Assembly: GCA_947095585.1 (NCBI GenBank)
Contig: OX352764.1
Span: 9,595,001-9,659,000 of the forward strand
Origin: Nephrocerus scutellatus
Taxonomy: Eukaryota; Arthropoda; Insecta; Diptera; Pipunculidae
Direction: 5' to 3'
Length of the DNA stretch: 64,000 bases
Under the pieces are notes generated by a model. The model was not told where the DNA came from. It searched no databases and saw only the letters and a program-made list of their open reading frames with translations. The translations under genes were made by a program, and so were the position numbers. Every line of letters starts with the position of its first letter. Position 1 is the stretch's first letter. Below are positions 23,851-35,690 of this stretch, piece after piece.

Positions 23851-25042
23851 AAAGTTACGCACGGTTAACGTTACACATTTTTCGAGCTAGAGTATAAAAA
23901 AGGGGTTTTCCGTGCAACTAAAATCCTTTTAAGTCAATTCTAGCCTTAAGACTAAATTACAACTATCCATATGGCGAGGTGAGAAGCTTCGCTTTACTAT
24001 TTCAATTTATGTGGACAGTCAGGTGACAATTAAATCGCTGGAAGCGGTTACTTCTGTTAAGTGCTTTTTCTATTCTACTACTTTACGACTATTTCTACTT
24101 ACAATCGATTAGAGTTAAATATTTTGAACCCGTTAAACCCACTCGACCTTGAACTTTTTATTTTAGTGAGGAAGTTTCGTTGATGGAGAAGTAAAAATTG
24201 TTGGCAAAAAGTCAAATAAACTCATTACCGTATTATATATTGGTACATAAAGTTTATAGGTATAGTACGGTATAAATTTTCTCTAGTAATGTTATACACA
24301 TGTTAAGAGTTAAAAATCCTACAAAATTTACAAAAAAAGCTTCCTATTATTCTCAACTTCTACTGCATCCAATTTGGAATTATGTCATTGAGTCATCCTG
24401 ACGAAGAAAACAACAATGCTTTACAAAAAAAAACTGAAGAAAAAACGCAATCAACATTTTAAAAATGCATCCATCGCAAGCAACAACACAACACATTCAT
24501 GGGCGAAAACAATAAGGGTGGATGATGATGATATGGAAAGGGTATTGGAATCTAAATAATAAAATGTATTTTACCCCGTTTAGAAAGAAAAACTCAGTAT
24601 GGTGCCCCTCTGCCAACCACTTGAAAGTATCTCGTGTATGCAACATGCAAATTTTTTACAGTTAGCGAATTGAATCACAGAATTCCAATTTCGATTCGAT
24701 TTTACTTGAATCTACAAGTACCAACAACACACAGCCTTGCTGACGGCTTCAAGTTTCATGCCAAGCAGCTTTTCCTTGCCGGAATGTGAAGTGCATATCT
24801 GCAAGCATCTCCCTCCTCATACCTGCAGCTAAACCACGTTTCGCTGGACAGTGCGGACATGGATGTGGAGGCACTTGCGGACAACAATAACAACCGGCAT
24901 AGTAAATTCTATGAAACTGTGCAGTCTTGTATATGGTCTTTGAATTTTTTCTACTCTCCAGCTTTTGTTGTTTTATGCTCAGAGGGCTGATGAATGATGA
25001 CATCAAAAATTGCTTTTTAAGATTCCATCTCCAACGTAACGC

Positions 25043-25324
25043 ATGGATGAGGGTGGATTTGGTGCGTTTGCGTTGCTATTTGTCGTCATAGTGTTGTGTT
25101 GGCTCCACAGCGACCAGTCGACCACCACCACCACCAACATTGCTATTTTCGACGACCGATTACCACCCAGCAGATTCATTCAACATTCCTTCCTCGATGT
25201 AGCATCATCATGTCGGTTCGCGTCGCCGCCGAAAGCTGACTTACTGACTATGACGATAGACGCCAGTGGCACAACGGCGAACATTCCTTTCGATTTCGAC
25301 AAATATGCACACAGTTTAGTTTGA
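25043..25324 (+). CDS. Uncertain small ORF with a hydrophobic N-terminus
   Basis: A 93-codon ATG frame. Residues 8-20 (AFALLFVVIVLCW) look like a signal or membrane segment and are followed by a short Thr run. The local base composition is less AT-rich than its surroundings and codes on both strands (a minus ORF covers 24,749-25,006). No family was recognised. It lies about 235 bases before the Ly6 gene 2 start codon, so it may be upstream untranslated sequence. Treat as doubtful. Confidence 0.2.
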   Translation: MDEGGFGAFALLFVVIVLCWLHSDQSTTTTTNIAIFDDRLPPSRFIQHSFLDVASSCRFASPPKADLLTMTIDASGTTANIPFDFDKYAHSLV

Positions 25325-25559
25325 GGCACGATACGGAACGGATGAATTTGCAAAGAAACGGAGAGTAATTCTTCTGCAAAGCATAAAGACCCGCTTAAAT
25401 GCCAGTGGCGTTTTTTTCTTCAAATAATCAAAAATCAAAGTATATAATAATCTGATTTCAAATTTCTGATTTTAAATTTCCAAAACAATTATTCGAGATA
25501 GTGAGTTTACTCCGTTCTGAAACCTCACACGTATTACGCAGCAAGAGATAAGCGAGAAA

Positions 25560-28500
25560 ATGTCGTGGAAATTTCATCCAAGTGGTTATCCTTTTGTGCA
25601 ATTAGTTGCCATTTTTATCGCCTTCGCACTCATTCAGCCGGGTTAGTGTTAAATTAATTGCCAGTGCTAATGTTAATGTAGTTGTGTTTTAAGTTTATAA
25701 TATATTTGAAATTTATTTCTTTAACTGCTGCTTCTGGAAACCAAATCCCATCATTTGGTTTGGATTTGAATTTGGATAAAAAAATACTTGCACTTTTTAC
25801 CGCATTCGCCGATATTTTGGATAACATTCTTTTTTGGAATCTTAATCTCTAAAGGAGGTGCAATTCAGTGCTTTGTCTGTGACTCCTCTGTCAATCCTGG
25901 ATGTACTAATTTGAAATCGAATTCCAGCATCGTCCCTGAGGTTTGTAAAGATTGTTTTTAAAAAATATTCAACATCTATGTAATTATAATACACAAAGAA
26001 AATGACGGTTTATTTATTTGGTTTCTTTGTAGCATAGTTTTAGGTTTTTATATTCGGTTTATGTAATATAGTTTCTATTCGGTTGGTTTATATGAACATC
26101 ATACTATAGTTACCTATAGATAGCTTATTATATTTCTTATCAATTAGGTTTTTCTATTCGGTTGGTTCTTTAATATAACATATAATACAGGTATCATAAT
26201 ATAACATATAATACAGGTATCAGTACATAATTTATGTTTTAAGATATAACATATAATACAAGTATCAGTTCATAATATTTATAACTTCCGTAGACATAAT
26301 GGAAGAAAGCAACATAAGCATGGAAAAAAATATTGAGTGCAATTGCTTAGGCCCTACTTGCTTATTAGAATAGATAATTTTAATCAAACAAGATTATATA
26401 TAAAACGTTAATTGACGGATTATTATTGTGATTTTTTTGTCGAATTATGCACTTTCTGCCGCCAATACGTATCCAATAAAAATTGCTATCTCTAACGATG
26501 TCTTTAGACCAGTGCTACTTAAACAAGGGGTCGCGAACCTAAATGGGGTCGCAAGATATTTTATTGGGGTCGCGATCATCAGTCTTGGGAAAAATGCGTT
26601 GGGGTTCACAGTGAGTGAAGCTTTGTACCATCTTTGAATAAATGCACAGGAAGAGTTTGCTAAGCTGTCAACTGATTTGACTTTGAAAGTATTATTTTCT
26701 AATCAATCGGTTGACAATTTCTGGCTTTCAATTAAAAATAAATATCTCATACTGTATGCCATAGTAGTGCAAATTATTTTGCAATTCGCTACTTAATATA
26801 TTTGTAAGTAACTCTATCTAAATAAAAATTTCTCACTCATATCCAAAATATATAAGACATAATGAGACTAGCGCTTTGCAAATTGAGTAACATTACTTTG
26901 ATCAAATAAGCAAGCTCCACAAGGGAAGGCAAGGCAGAATATAAGGCCGCACTCATAAGGGGTGTTTTTAATCACGAACACATGATCGGCCCTATGAGTG
27001 CGTTACAGCTGTTCGGGTACAGGGGACGTAATATATGCTACTCAAGACTGCCAAATATGGTATAACAACATGGTGGGTCTGTGACTCTTTGACGTACTCT
27101 CCACTACAACGCCAAATAGATACTGGCAAAATAAACAACGTTAGGGACCAAGCCAACCAAAACGAGAGGGGTGTGAGGGAACTAGTTGCCTGACACAGGA
27201 ACACAGGGAGAAATGTCACGATGGACAACTTCTTCACAACACTGCCATTAGTCAAGTAGTTGTCAAGTTGAAACTTGACTTCTGTAGGTAGAGTAAAAAA
27301 ACCAAAGATATGTTCACACCGAGTTCAAACCCTTCAGAACTAGGGAAGTCACATCTAGTTTGGATTTGCTGAAAATGCGACGATGTGCTCCTACGTCCCA
27401 GCAGCAAACAGATCCGTGGTTCTGTTGTCCACAATTCACAGGAATGCGGCTTTGTCAGGACGACTGAAGAACAAGCCAGAAATAATAATGTATTATAATA
27501 CTTTTAAAAAATAATGAGAATGATAATGCAAAGAATGACTGTCAGAATGATCATCTCTGAAGTGATCCACTTTGAATTGATCAACCTCCTTAATTGATCC
27601 ACCGTTGAATTAATCCCCCTCTAAATAAATCCACAACATTTTGACTTGAATTTTGGGAGTGCGGAAAGTGTTTGCGAAGATTTTAATCACCCAATTTTTG
27701 ACTAAAAATATACCCGCTGCTTTCTCTGGTCTATGCGATTTGTTACCTAGTTAGCTCCTTCTGTCTCCGAAATTAAAATTAAAAAGTTCAAAGTTAAGTT
27801 AAAAATCATGTAACATAAAAAAAACTTTGGCCACAAATTTAAAAATCATAATGAAGAATTTATTTATAATAAGTCTATTATATCAGATTCTAAGCCATCT
27901 CAACAGCTAAGTGTCCCACCTAATTTTTGACGAACATTTTCAACTATTTTCCTAATATAAGCTTCGCCTTTGGGCTCGCAATTATCTAATCCTATTATCT
28001 TATCCATTTATCTTATTAATTTACCTTAGTAAATTGTACCTAAATATTTTCAATCTGAATTAAAAAAATGTCCAACTAAGCAAAGCAAATCGAATCGAAC
28101 TACCGCTTCATTACACTTAAGGATGAGGTTTGATTTCACTTTTTCATTTTATTAAGAATTGACTGAATTGTGTTTTTCTCCTTACCTATATAAATTGCGT
28201 TTGCATTTGAAATAAAATTTTTGCGAACTTTTCATTATTTGACCAAAATAGAAGATTATCACTTTTATTTGTCTCCTTGTTATCGCTGGAGTCAAAATGG
28301 CGAACGACGACTGCTGATTGATTAGTGAAATCGATTGGAATCGCTAAGAGCCAACACTTAGCACCGGCATCTCATCCCCTGGCTATATTCAAGTGATTGC
28401 ATTGTGCCAGAGCAGGACTGGGTGGTTCCTATGGGGAATAATTTTTATAAAAGGAATTCTTCATTTACTCTCCTGTAATTTGTTCCATTTATGTTGATAT

Positions 28501-30465
28501 AATGAAGTATTTATAGACAAGTCCAATTGCAGGCATACGAAAGGTACTTATCCGAAGTACCGATTGAGGAAAAACCTTAATTTATTTTCATATGATTTAA
28601 TTTATGTAGGCGCTCTTTGGGACTTTATCTTCATTAAAATGATTTCATTGGGAGCTCTTGAAGGTTCTCTTATAATTTAAACATGCATTTGCTTGTTCTA
28701 TACAAGTAATTTTTTTTAAATTCTCTGTATTGACTATGGGAGCCCCCCGACCCCGAGGCCCAAGAATAGAATAGAAAGTGTTGGTGTTAATAGAAAGTAA
28801 TGTCATGGGAGATACACAAGTGGGTAAAAATTGATCACTAGTTTTGGTGTACCAGTCCGCCAGCCAGCCAGTCAGCCACTGGCACGCGAAGTTAATATAG
28901 CGAATTTAAAAAAGACCTGCAACCTTTTAATATTTGGCATATGTTAAGACATGCGTTCTTATAAAAGGACAAGTACTTAGTTTTTGTCTGCAGTAGCAAC
29001 ACAAGTTATGGTTTTGTTCTATGTTCTGTAGGTGATTTCCTAAAAATATGAACTATTTCGTTTTGATGTGTAAACATCTTAGGTATAGATTTAAATTTGA
29101 GTGACCGTCACCGCGTCGCCACGTAAGTCATATCGACTTTTATTTAGGGTGGCTCGCATCCTTATGAGGCTACAGGATTGATACAGCGTTGGTTTTAGGG
29201 TAAAGGAGCGGTAAAGGGGAGATATCTGTGAGCTTAGGTTTTATATTATGTGACTCGTATATTACGAGGGCAGTTAGATAAGTCAGTGCCTTTTTGAATT
29301 TCCCGCCTCATTTAGTTTGTGTTTGACAGCCATTGAAAGCAGACAACCTCGTGAATTTTAACAAAAATGGAAAAAAGAAAATGCTGAATTTCAAAGGAGT
29401 GTTTGGAGATGTTTAGCCGCAATCCGAACGAGTTTTTTGCCTTTTCGTAACCGTGGACGAAACATGGATCAATCACAACACACCAGAGACCAAGGAACAA
29501 TCAAAACAGTGGGTTACTCCGGGTGAACGTGCACCAAAGAATGACAAGGTGGGTCTGTTGGCCAACAAGTTCAAAGCCACAGTTTTTTGGGATGCACACG
29601 GTGTCATTCACATATTCGATTCCCTTGAAAAGGATAAAACGAGCAAATGCGATATTTAAACGACCGCATTTTGGCAAGAAAAAAGTGCTGTTCCATCAAG
29701 ACAAGGCACGGGTGCACACGTGTGTAGTCACCATGGCAAAAATCCATAAATTTGGCTACGAACTGCTACCCCATCCAGCATATTCTTTCGTGGAGCACCT
29801 TATAACTTGATTGAAAGTTACTTAAAAAATCGTCAACAATTTGCCCAATTAAAAAATTAATATAAGAATTTTTAGTATCGAAAAAATGTATTTATTTAGT
29901 GTTCAATGCATAGCATTTTGACATCGACGCATGGATACATTTACATTCCCTATGATTATGATGATTAAATGATTAAGTTTTTTAGGCGAATTAATTTTCT
30001 ATTAAAAAAAACCTTCCCTTAGACATGCACACTTGAAAAGATGAAAACTTTAAACACCTGGCTCTTTGAGTTGAATGAAATCGCTTACTTCAAGTCGGAC
30101 GTAAACAATATCCCGCCCATGAACTGTCAGAAGGTTGTCGCCCGGCAAAGTGAGTACACAATTGAGCAATGATAACTAGTACAACAAAATTATCGCATTC
30201 TAACTCATTTATAGCTCCTGACGGTGAACTTATAACAGCACGCTTTTGTCAGCTGGACACACGGGATACTAATGCTTGTACAATTCTGAAGGAAAAGCTT
30301 GAATCATCGACCGACAATGGAAATCGTCGTGAGAAGCGCAGTACCCTGCAGCACTGTTCTATATGCACGAAAGAACGATGCAACGGTAGTGGGCGGCTAG
30401 AGATGACATCCATCTGTGGTATACTTCTAGCGCTAGCGTTTGCAATGGTGTTCTCTTGCAATTAG
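25560..30465 (+). CDS. UPAR/Ly6 protein, GPI-anchored (Ly6 gene 2, four exons)
   Basis: Exons are proposed at 25,560-25,641 (signal peptide ending in LVAIFIAFALIQP, phase 1), 25,855-25,940 (GAIQCFVCDSSVNPGC, phase 0), 30,023-30,149 (TCTLEKMKTL...MNCQKVVARQ, phase 1) and 30,215-30,465 (PDGELITARFC...CSICTKERCN then a hydrophobic tail). Donor and acceptor dinucleotides fit and frames join without stops. The joined module has ten cysteines in Ly6 order. A hydrophobic C-terminus (ICGILLALAFAMVF) suggests a GPI anchor, so it should sit on the outer membrane face. A basic string NRREKRS lies before cysteine 8. The loop between cysteines 4 and 5 is 32 residues. The 4.1-kb second intron is filled with transposon relics. 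Function beyond the family is unknown. Confidence 0.85.
26510..26810 (+). mobile_element. hAT transposon remnant (terminal repeat plus C-terminal domain)
   Basis: CAGTGCTACTTAAAC at 26,510 followed by GGGGTCGCGAACC resembles the terminal repeats of ZBED/hAT elements. From about 26,640 the translation reads EEFAKLSTDLTLKVLF, then DNFWLSIKNKY, then a frame-broken LQFAT string. This matches the hAT C-terminal dimerisation domain. The middle is deleted. It lies in intron 2 of Ly6 gene 2. Confidence 0.65.
26955..27510 (+). mobile_element. piggyBac-like transposase remnant
   Basis: Frame-broken pieces are collinear with piggyBac transposases: KTAKYGITTWWVCDSLT, then a YTGK-type site, GRNVTMDNFFTTLPL (the conserved NVTxDNFFTS motif with its catalytic Asp), LTSVGRVKK, ENATMCSYVP and NRSVVLLSTIHRNA, then KPEIIMYYN. 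Stops interrupt the frame. It lies in intron 2 of Ly6 gene 2. Confidence 0.8.
27546..27635. repeat. Short tandem repeat with TTGATCCAC-like units
   Basis: Five or six imperfect copies of a 15-18 base unit around TGATCCACTTTGAAT are seen directly after the piggyBac relic. Confidence 0.6.
27955..27990. repeat. Hairpin-bearing repeat end (copy 1)
   Basis: ATATAAGCTTCGCCTTTGGG then CTCGCAATTATCTAAT. The same 31-base block, with a stronger GCCC-TTC-GGGC hairpin, lies at 53,050-53,080. A hairpin shortly before CTAA followed by T is the shape of a Helitron 3' end, but only this short block is shared, so the assignment is tentative. Confidence 0.4.
28705..28910 (+). repeat. 122-bp repeat family, terminal portion
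   Basis: GGGAGCCCCCCGACCCCGAG, then GTAAAAATTGATCACTAG, a CCAGCCAGCCAGTCAGCC stretch and the end GTTAATATAGCGAATTTAAA. It matches the right-hand end of the array at 58.86-59.32 kb and shorter copies at 35.2 and 54.2 kb. Confidence 0.7.
29262..29835 (+). mobile_element. mariner (DD34D-type) transposase remnant with 5' terminal repeat
   Basis: A terminal-repeat-like start ACGAGGGCAGTTAGATAAGT at 29,266 is followed by the transposase middle. VTVDETWINHNTPETKEQS holds the first catalytic Asp, and KKVLFHQDKARVHTC the second. HPAYSFVEHL replaces the normal HPAYSPDLAPSDY, so the third Asp is lost. Frameshifts divide it and the N-terminal domain is mostly missing. It is unlike the 57.6-kb element and belongs to a different mariner lineage. 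It lies in intron 2 of Ly6 gene 2. Confidence 0.82.
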
Positions 30466-31222
30466 TGACACATTGCATTATGTTAACTTGTAAAACAATT
30501 TAGTTAAATTACATTATATTATGATTATTATTTAATTAATAATCCATCACATTCGTACGCATTGCAGATTTACACCCCTCACACTGCAGTACACTGTATA
30601 TACTAAAAGGAATTGTATTGTATAAAATTAGGTCACACTGTTACACATTTGAAGTTAGTATACATGTAATTATAAATAATGAAAAATTATTTAAAACAAA
30701 ACAAAAAAATTACTTAAGAAAAGAAAATAATGTAACAAAAATTTAACCCCAAACCCTACCGAACTGTTAATTACGCAAAGCGAAATATGATAGCAAAGAT
30801 ACTCGTTAAAATGTATGTACGTAGTTGTAAAAAAGTAATCGTTGCATTCGATGTTGCACATTTTTTTACTTTTATTATTTTTAGTACAAAATATTACTGC
30901 CCAACATAGTAATGAGCAGTTAAATGACGTTTAGTAAAATTTGTAAAACAAGAAAATGTTGATGGTTCAAAAAAATTCGCATTGTTTTTAAGGCCGTATA
31001 AAAGATAGCTTATATATCTACTAAGCTTTGTATCCTCGCATCAATAGGATCCATAGGCATTCAATATAAAATCTCAGAAACTTCTCTGGACGGGGACAAC
31101 CCTTCAAATACCTTAACGCTAATACTTTCCCTAGCTTTACAACTGTACAAGCGTAATAAATGCAAGATGTCCGTGCTTTAGGGAACAGTGACAGTTAACT
31201 TATTCAAAAAATCTTTTTCTTC
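30466..31222. other. 3' flank of Ly6 gene 2 and AT-rich spacer
   Basis: No canonical AATAAA was found in the first 200 bases after the stop. No further coding signal was seen before the repeat starting at 31,223. Confidence 0.4.
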
Positions 31223-31774
31223 AGCCGCGTTCGATGTACAACTGTTAGAGTACAACTCTTCAATCTAGTTAATTGGGCGACTTTTCACTTATGTCGTTTA
31301 TTTCGTAAAATTCTGCCCCAGAGTTGTTTTTTGGCGGTCAACTTGTTCGTTTCCCCTTCAAAACGACTCTACCGTAGAGCGAAAACAGATCTGTATATTT
31401 TGGAAGATTTACCCCTTTTTACACTAACACAACAACAACACATGCAACGAAAAAATTAAACAAAAGATTTTTGTCTTTCGTGCTCGGTTTCCCTTTTGAA
31501 AAAATTTACCGCCGAGCGCGCTCTGCGGCAGAGTTTTTAGGAAAAAAAATTAACATTAAATTAAGCTACTGAAGTGAAGAGACTGTTCGATTGGTATTCT
31601 TCACTACAGATAAATGTCAATGTTAATCATCTGAAGTAACTATACGAGCAGAGCAACTCTTAACTTACTTCAGTTGCCCAATTTCACCCAATTTTTACTG
31701 AAGTGAAGAGTTGCCAATCGAACAGTCTCTTCACTTCAACTAATACAATTAATACATTCCAATCGAACGCGGCT
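31223..31774. mobile_element. MITE-like element with AGCCGCGTTCGAT terminal inverted repeats
   Basis: The left end reads AGCCGCGTTCGAT and the right end ATCGAACGCGGCT, so the outer 13 bases are perfect inverted repeats 552 bases apart. Both sides are flanked by TTC, a possible 3-bp target duplication. Inside, GAAGTGAAGAGACTGTTCGA (about 31,570) recurs as its reverse complement near 31,710-31,733, a nested inverted repeat. No coding region is present, as in non-autonomous DNA elements. Confidence 0.75.
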
Positions 31775-33399
31775 TTCACTGAGCTTATTCAGTTCCTTAA
31801 GGCCTACATTTGAGATCTTACATGTGTAGGTAAGTGTCTTTGTAGAATTCTACATTTACTGAATGTCCCACATAAGGATCTTATCAAATGGGATAGGATT
31901 CCTCACTGTTTTTGACATTTCTCGATTTTATGAGATTACAATTTTTTGGATTCGTTACCTCTCCTCGCCTGACAAACAGTTGATTTTGACATTTTTTATT
32001 GTTCAACTAACAGAAGAGAATGTTCTCTCACTGAATGCAAATGTCCTCAGAAAATCTATTATTCTGCACCCTCAGTTCGATGAGACACAGCTTTCACTTT
32101 TGGTTTGTGTTTTAGATTATCTGTCAGTTGACAGTTTTTATTGTTGAGCCAAGAGAGCTCTCACAATGGAAAAACTTAATACCTTAAAAGATTGTATGGA
32201 TTTCCAACATAACGAGCAAAAAATGTTTTTTTTGTCAAAATCTATTTCTATTGTAAGAGCTCCCTAACAAATGAGCCTAGGCCTCACTCTAAACCAATGA
32301 TGCTATTTTATTGAGAAATTTTGCATCCAGTGTGTGAGGCCAACTTAGTCGCATTAAGGAAGGATACGCCTTTGATGACATTACCTGTCTTACTATTTCA
32401 ACAAGAATATAGTTCGAAATGTATATGTTGGTTCTTTCTGACTTCTTTCTGCAGAACGAGAATTCTAGATATTAATTTTTTCCAATATTGCAGCCCAAGT
32501 TGTTAAGGCACAGTTCACTTCAGCATCGAACTATTCATAGGTTAATAAAATAAAAACAAAAAACAGCATTTATATATATTCACCAATTGCCTTTATTTGA
32601 ACAAAAAAATAATGAATAAAAAAGTAAAAAAATTAATGTTTAATGAATGTGTATTATACTCCAAAATTAATGTAAATGTTAACGACTTATGAGTAAAAAA
32701 GCCTTTCGTCTATACATAATAATATTAAATAATCATTAATAAGATTAGTGAGTATTGAACGAAAACTGCACGCATGCGCCTTTAACCAACACAAGAAAAA
32801 AAATTGATTTTTTATTTTATTTTAATGGCTTCAAATATGTACAAAAAAAAACCATGAATTGTTCGCTAAGAATGAGCCATTATGTATGCGAATCATGAAT
32901 ATGGGTTACCGAAAAACTTTGAATTTTGGATGTTGTTAAATTTTTTTAAAATTTGAAATGTAGTATGTGCGTACAACGAAATTAAATGCAACAGTACAAT
33001 GTGAATTTATTTTATTTAGTTTTATTAAAATTAAAATTAAGTGAATGACAGTTGCTATATTGTTTTTTTTTTATTTTTGAGCCGAAACTCCTTTCACTAG
33101 AAAAAACGACATCAACCGGAAATTCCGTTTGCTTGCATTCGTCCGGGAGGTAGAAATTATTATTATTTTATTACAAAACATTTATTAACGTAAATAAATT
33201 ACATAAATAAACTTAAAAAAATTAAGTGCACTAACAACTAAAGGTCTTCGGCACGTCTCTTAGCATCTTAGAAATGTCAGTATGGAGTCCTTTGGATGAA
33301 TACTAAAACCTCGATACCATCTGGTAAATTTCCAAGTGTCTTCTAGAGCGAAATGGCCGCCGTTAAGGTTTGTGCCAGATTTAACATAGATAAGGGTAT
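31775..33399. other. AT-rich spacer, no gene recognised
   Basis: ORFs at 31,863-32,147 and 32,321-32,506 have no recognisable motif and their AT-rich composition matches the background. Nothing else identified. Confidence 0.4.
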
Positions 33400-33690
33400 T
33401 AAGAGCGATCATTTATTCAGGTGACCCTGAAATCTCTTAGCTACCACTCGGTGGAATCATGCCTGGTCAAATGCTTCTTTGAGGCCCTACAATTTCTGGC
33501 CGAGAATAACAGGATTAAACTAGGCTGGGTGTCCGGCTACAAAGGGATTGCTGGCTACGAAACTGCGGGTGAACTAGCAAGCGCTGGATAAGTAGTCACC
33601 GACTTTCAGGAACCGAAGGTCTTCTTTGGATGTCATTTGGGATACTTGCACAGTAAGAATTTGGGATACTAGCTTTGTCAAACGGAGTGG
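33400..33690 (+). mobile_element. LOA-like RNase H fragment
   Basis: Reads FFEALQFLAENNRIKLGWVS then GYKGIAGYETAGELASAG, which matches the RNase H C-terminal motif WVPGHSGIAGNEAADELA. Only this domain remains. It lies tail-to-tail with the minus-strand LOA-like copy that begins at 33,715. Confidence 0.75.
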
Positions 33691-33714
33691 GATAGTAGGT
33701 ACATAGAGTGGTAG

Positions 33715-35040
33715 ATATTTACGCGGTTTAAATCCAGCCAGCAGCGTTCAGATACGAGATCAACTCGTTGATCCTGTAATATAAGAGCTCTTTAAGGTCA
33801 GCAAAAAAAGGTCTATTCAAAGTGCGGTTCCTTGACCCTGCTAGGGCCGGACAACTACAGAGGAAGTGTATGAGAGTTTCTTTCTCATTTACATATTTAT
33901 ATACCAAACTGGGTGGCATGGCCACCCACTGGCCAGTGGCCCGTGCTGATAGCCACAACTCTGGGGCAATATCTTGCCGGGTTCTAGATAACAACTAGGT
34001 GATTTTCCTTTTGCTGGATGGTATGGGCACAGCAATCTTGATATGGCGCAGTTCGAAAGACTTTCTTGCACTGTTGTACGAGTTTGGCAGATTGACTATT
34101 AACACATATCTTTCCTATTTCGGTGTTAATGAACCTTAGAACCTTATTTCCAGGATCTCTGCCTGAACGATACTAGCTGAATCGGGTAGCTTATATAACC
34201 TTGAGAGATTTAGATCAACCGAAAAGATATCTGCACCGACTCCGTCCTTCATCTTGGATCAGTAAATATTGTTGCATCAAATTGCCTTGTTACTACCCCA
34301 TCCTTCCAGTTTCCCCTGGTACGAAACTCGACACCAAATCAAAAGTTGAATCTAGTTTAAGGGTTGCAGTAGTCAGTAGGATGATGGTATCATACCTTCA
34401 GATAATGTCTACAGTATATTACAGTGCCCGTATGGTCTAGTTGCAAACCACCCAGATTCTCTCAGTCGATGGTGTTAAGAGCCATGACAGTAGGGCTCCT
34501 GTGATGACGACTGCTGCTGATCGCTATAATATACTGAGTTTGGTAGCATTATACTTCTTCTTCGTCGCTGACCACGGAAAGGTGCTGGCCTGTTACAAGT
34601 ATCACCACGTCATCTGCGTACGCAACTACCTTCGTCCTATCCCATTCAAGTTTTAGTTGCATTTTGTTAATTGCCATCAGCCAAGAGAGAGATAACCCCT
34701 CCTTGGGGAGTGCCTCTATCGGCTCGTTTGGAAATGTTACAGCTCCCAAGGTTGGCATGCATAATTCTGCTACCGAGCATGGATATGATCCATTGGAAGG
34801 ATTCCACTACTGACTGAGTCAGAGCTTCGTTAATGGCCTCAATGTGAACATTGTTGAAGGCCCCTTGTATATCTAAAAAGGTGGCTAATGTATATTGCTT
34901 GTAATTAATCCTGTGCTCAACCGTTCGGACTACCTCATGAGGGCGTTTTCGTGGACCTTCCCTTGAGATGTGCGTAATGAGATCTCGATTCTTGAGACTT
35001 TCATAAGGGATGTGATGAGCTTCCTGTGTTAATCAGTACG
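33715..35040 (-). mobile_element. LOA/R1-like non-LTR retrotransposon, RT to 3' end, degraded
   Basis: On the minus strand the order is FLDIQGAFNNVHIEAINEAL (RT motif A, near 34,880-34,820), RGTPQGGVIS (motif B, near 34,715), VVAYADDVVILVTGQ (YADD box, near 34,640-34,590) and, at 33,990-33,730, VNEKETLIHFLCSCPALAGS. The last is the zinc-knuckle-like CxxC...H...C end of R1/LOA elements. Stops and deletions between blocks make it inactive. Confidence 0.8.
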
Positions 35041-35089
35041 TCCTTTGCACAATAGGCCTTTAAAAACCGTGAACCGTAAGCAGGGCGCC

Positions 35090-35345
35090 CTTAATATAAA
35101 AAACAACAAATAAAAAATAAAAAACTTCATGTAAATTCTCTAATACAGATACAGATGGGTGCAACGTTTGAATCGGGTTAATTTTGAAAAAAATTATAGA
35201 GCAAAGTTTTAAGGAAATCGGGTAAATTTTTTTTAAAGAAATGTATATGGGAGCCCCCGACACTGAAACCCGATCACTTCCAAATAAATAGAAACTGTTG
35301 TCATCGGAGATACCCAAAGTTTGGATAAAATAGGGCTTTAGGAAG
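35090..35345 (+). repeat. 122-bp repeat family, array fragment
   Basis: Contains GATACAGATGGGTGCAACGT, TTTGAATCGGGTTAATTTTG, TATGGGAGCCCCCGACACTG and GGAGATACCCAAAGTTTGG, in the same order as the units at 57.3 and 58.9 kb. The terminal part (ATTCCACCAGCCAGACACAC) is displaced to 35,780-35,850 by an inserted segment that includes a 104-bp tandem duplication. Confidence 0.7.
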
Positions 35346-35460
35346 TGTGTTATAGTGTATTACAGAACGAGCAAGGAAGTGGAGTTTATCGTGCGAGGTC
35401 GAAGCTTCGGCAATCTAACGAGCACGATGAGCTCTTTTCTGCGAGTCGTGTACGCTATTT

Positions 35461-35690
35461 TTCACGCGTCCAAACCGGTTTTTTTTTTGCTAAATCGAGA
35501 GAGAAGCAGAAATGTGAGAATGTGTGTTCGCTGTGACTGCAGTAAATAACAAAGAAATGAATTTTTCACGCGTCCAAACCGGTTTTTCTGCTAAATCGAG
35601 AGAGAAGCAGAAACCACAAACGACAAACAAAAGAGAATTCTTGCTCATGCGCAATGTGTTCGCTGAGATTGTAGTAAATAACAAAAGACG
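35461..35690. repeat. Tandem duplication, 104-bp unit
   Basis: TTCACGCGTCCAAACCGG followed by GCTAAATCGAGAGAGAAGCA occurs at 35,461 and again at 35,565. Each is followed by GTGTTCGCTGNGANTG and AGTAAATAACAAA. The second copy has an extra stretch. Short overlapping ORFs on both strands are consequences of the repeat. Confidence 0.85.
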
